From assembly GCA_031292555.1 (NCBI GenBank), contig JARLGV010000098.1, positions 1 to 64,000 of the forward strand: a DNA stretch of 64,000 nucleotides, given 5' to 3'. The translations under genes were made by a program, and so were the position numbers. The stretch comes from Fimbriimonas sp. Lineage in GTDB: Bacteria > Armatimonadota > Fimbriimonadia > Fimbriimonadales > Fimbriimonadaceae. The notes below the pieces were generated by a model that searched no databases, was not told where the DNA came from, and saw only the letters and a program-made list of their open reading frames with translations. This document shows, one piece after another, positions 62,950 through 64,000 of the stretch (positions are counted from its first letter, which is position 1; each line of letters begins with the position of its first letter).

Positions 62950-63528
62950 GGTCGCGACCTTACGGGCAAGCGGCCCAAACGTGATCGTTTTTGGGTCAGC
63001 CGGCACATTCGTCGGGTTGTTGTTCACCCATGCTAGTTCGCGGGACGTGCATCCGCCAACTCGTGGCTACATGTAGTCCGTGCCTCTGTGTGGGAGTGAC
63101 TCACGTGAGAGCTTGTGGGCCCTGGCGCGGTCCACGATGGACTGATTTGTCGCCTTCTCGGAGTAGCGGTAGGCGACGGATGATCGTCCCGGCGCAAGAG
63201 ATCACTGGGTGCGGGCCTTGTGCATTGCGTGGGCTGCCATCCGGCAAGGGGAACGTAATTGATCGATGAGAACCCGCGTTTCTAAGTTGTCAACCTCTGC
63301 CAACAGGTCCGCCGGGACGATCATCCGGTATCTGCAGGTGATTAGGAGTTTGGGGCTCGGCCACGAGGTCCTTGACCTTGACTGGCGGTTGCGTCGGACA
63401 AGCCGACGGCTACACGGCTTCGCCGTGAGGCAGACTGTAACAGTCAGGCCTGGCTTAGAGGCACGCCCTTAGCGTCTCCCTACAGACATATCTCATACAA
63501 ATGTGGTTGTATTAAGTATAGTTGTATC
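62950..63528. other. Gene-free gap with short hairpins
   Basis: These 579 bp hold no supported gene. The part next to the RHS remnant may be more decayed RHS sequence. Between 63401 and 63445 three small palindromes stand in a row: 63401-63411, CACGGC/GCCGTG (63413-63427) and GACTG/CAGTC (63433-63445). Confidence 0.4.
63486..63528. promoter_or_regulatory. AT-rich promoter/operator region of the AAA+ gene
   Basis: ATACAA and TTGTAT form a 6-bp inverted repeat around ATGTGG (63495-63512), and GTTGTAT occurs again just before the ATG at 63529. The AT-rich block contrasts with the GC-rich surroundings and contains a TATAGT. It fits a regulated promoter. Confidence 0.4.
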
Positions 63529-64000
63529 ATGCCCGAACCTGATCCTCGTATCATACGACCCGAGCCGTTCTTCAATCGCCGGAAGGAGTTGGCGGCGCTT
63601 GGGCGGGGTTGGGATGACGCGCCGAATGGGGCGCTGGCCATGGTGTACGGGCGTCGCAGGTTGGGTAAGACCTATTTGCTCCAGCGTTTCTTTACCGAGC
63701 CGGCAGATGTCAAGGTGAGGGTCGCCTATTATCTGGCGAGTCAGTCCACACCTGAGGGACAGCGCCTTGAGATGGCCGAACGTGTGATGGACGCGCTCTC
63801 GGACCCCTACACCTCGGTCGAGGACCTGGGTGTCTCGTGGATGGCGCTCTTGCGATACGCCTCGCGGCGCGCTCGTGAACTGGGCGACAGGGCGAGGGTG
63901 GCGCTCGTACTGGACGAGTTCCCCTACCTTGTCGATAAGTCGCCCGAACTCCCATCGATCGTCCAGGCGTGGTGGGACGCCGACGGAGTCCACTCTCCTA
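63529..64000 (+). CDS. AAA+ ATPase of the archaeal-ATPase/DUF234 type, N-terminal part
   Basis: The frame is open from ATG 63529 to the window edge (157 codons). It has Walker A (MVYGRRRLGKTYLLQRF, about residues 38-54) and Walker B (VALVLDEFPYL), the signature of the prokaryotic STAND-like ATPases with a PD-(D/E)XK or DUF234 C-terminal domain. Their function is mostly unknown; many are mobile or defence-associated. The start FFNRRKELAAL is typical. The C-terminal part is outside the window. Confidence 0.85.
   Translation, partial: MPEPDPRIIRPEPFFNRRKELAALGRGWDDAPNGALAMVYGRRRLGKTYLLQRFFTEPADVKVRVAYYLASQSTPEGQRLEMAERVMDALSDPYTSVEDLGVSWMALLRYASRRARELGDRARVALVLDEFPYLVDKSPELPSIVQAWWDADGVHSP

Noticed and set aside
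62991-63269. 92-codon plus-strand frame
   Set aside because: No domain, no ribosome site and unusual composition; probably chance in decayed DNA.

Overview
The window reads as chromosomal DNA from a free-living, Gram-negative-type (diderm), fairly GC-rich bacterium. It has TonB/ExbB/ExbD systems with outer-membrane receptors, lipobox lipoproteins and a KdsD-type isomerase. Several traits together (DUF6785-type membrane protein, SpoIIM/RDD/DUF58 proteins, DivIVA-domain protein, PHP/SDR/TPP-dehydrogenase sugar cluster, many genes without a Shine-Dalgarno site) suggest Armatimonadota (Fimbriimonadia-like), or less likely a planctomycete relative. That placement is inference; no rRNA gene is present.

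Layout. 1-3240 (minus strand): comEC (cut by the left edge), dciA-like DUF721, recF and an RDD membrane protein, with a DnaA-box-like cluster upstream of recF. 3270-5445: DUF58 protein, rhodanese and a small lipoprotein. 5452-14992: a divergent catabolic cluster. A DeoR regulator and a fused E1 dehydrogenase face an operon of E2, PHP-domain protein, SDR, zinc alcohol dehydrogenase and KdsD. 15032-15322: a collapsed higBA toxin-antitoxin remnant with its putative operator. 15374-21563: queD, DUF2314 protein, a large secreted protein, a membrane Fe-S oxidoreductase and a small secreted protein. 21679-32388: a metal-homeostasis island with two complete TonB/ExbB/ExbD/receptor systems, a ZIP transporter and two CsoR/RcnR-family regulators. 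All six of its promoters carry the same 15-bp operator, TACC-N5-GGGGTA. 32389-33283 is gene-poor and holds decayed sequence.

33284-62281 is mostly housekeeping: acpS, gatB, DivIVA-domain protein, aroG, hisG, pyrD, gyrB, a primary-type sigma factor, SpoIIM, CPBP protease, DinG-type helicase, M29 aminopeptidase, DedA, bioY, DUF1460 and transglutaminase proteins. Between aroG and hisG lies a four-helix-bundle (S23/IVS-family) gene enclosed by long inverted repeats whose ends look like outward promoters for both neighbours. 62379-64000 is accessory DNA: a frameshifted RHS C-terminal remnant, a hairpin-rich gap and the start of an AAA+ ATPase cut by the right edge.

The strongest system-level signals are the shared operator across the metal island, the inverted-repeat S23 cassette, the DeoR-controlled 2-oxoacid dehydrogenase/sugar cluster, and a recurring GGTAnnnT box 6-8 nt before start codons, which suggests leaderless transcription.
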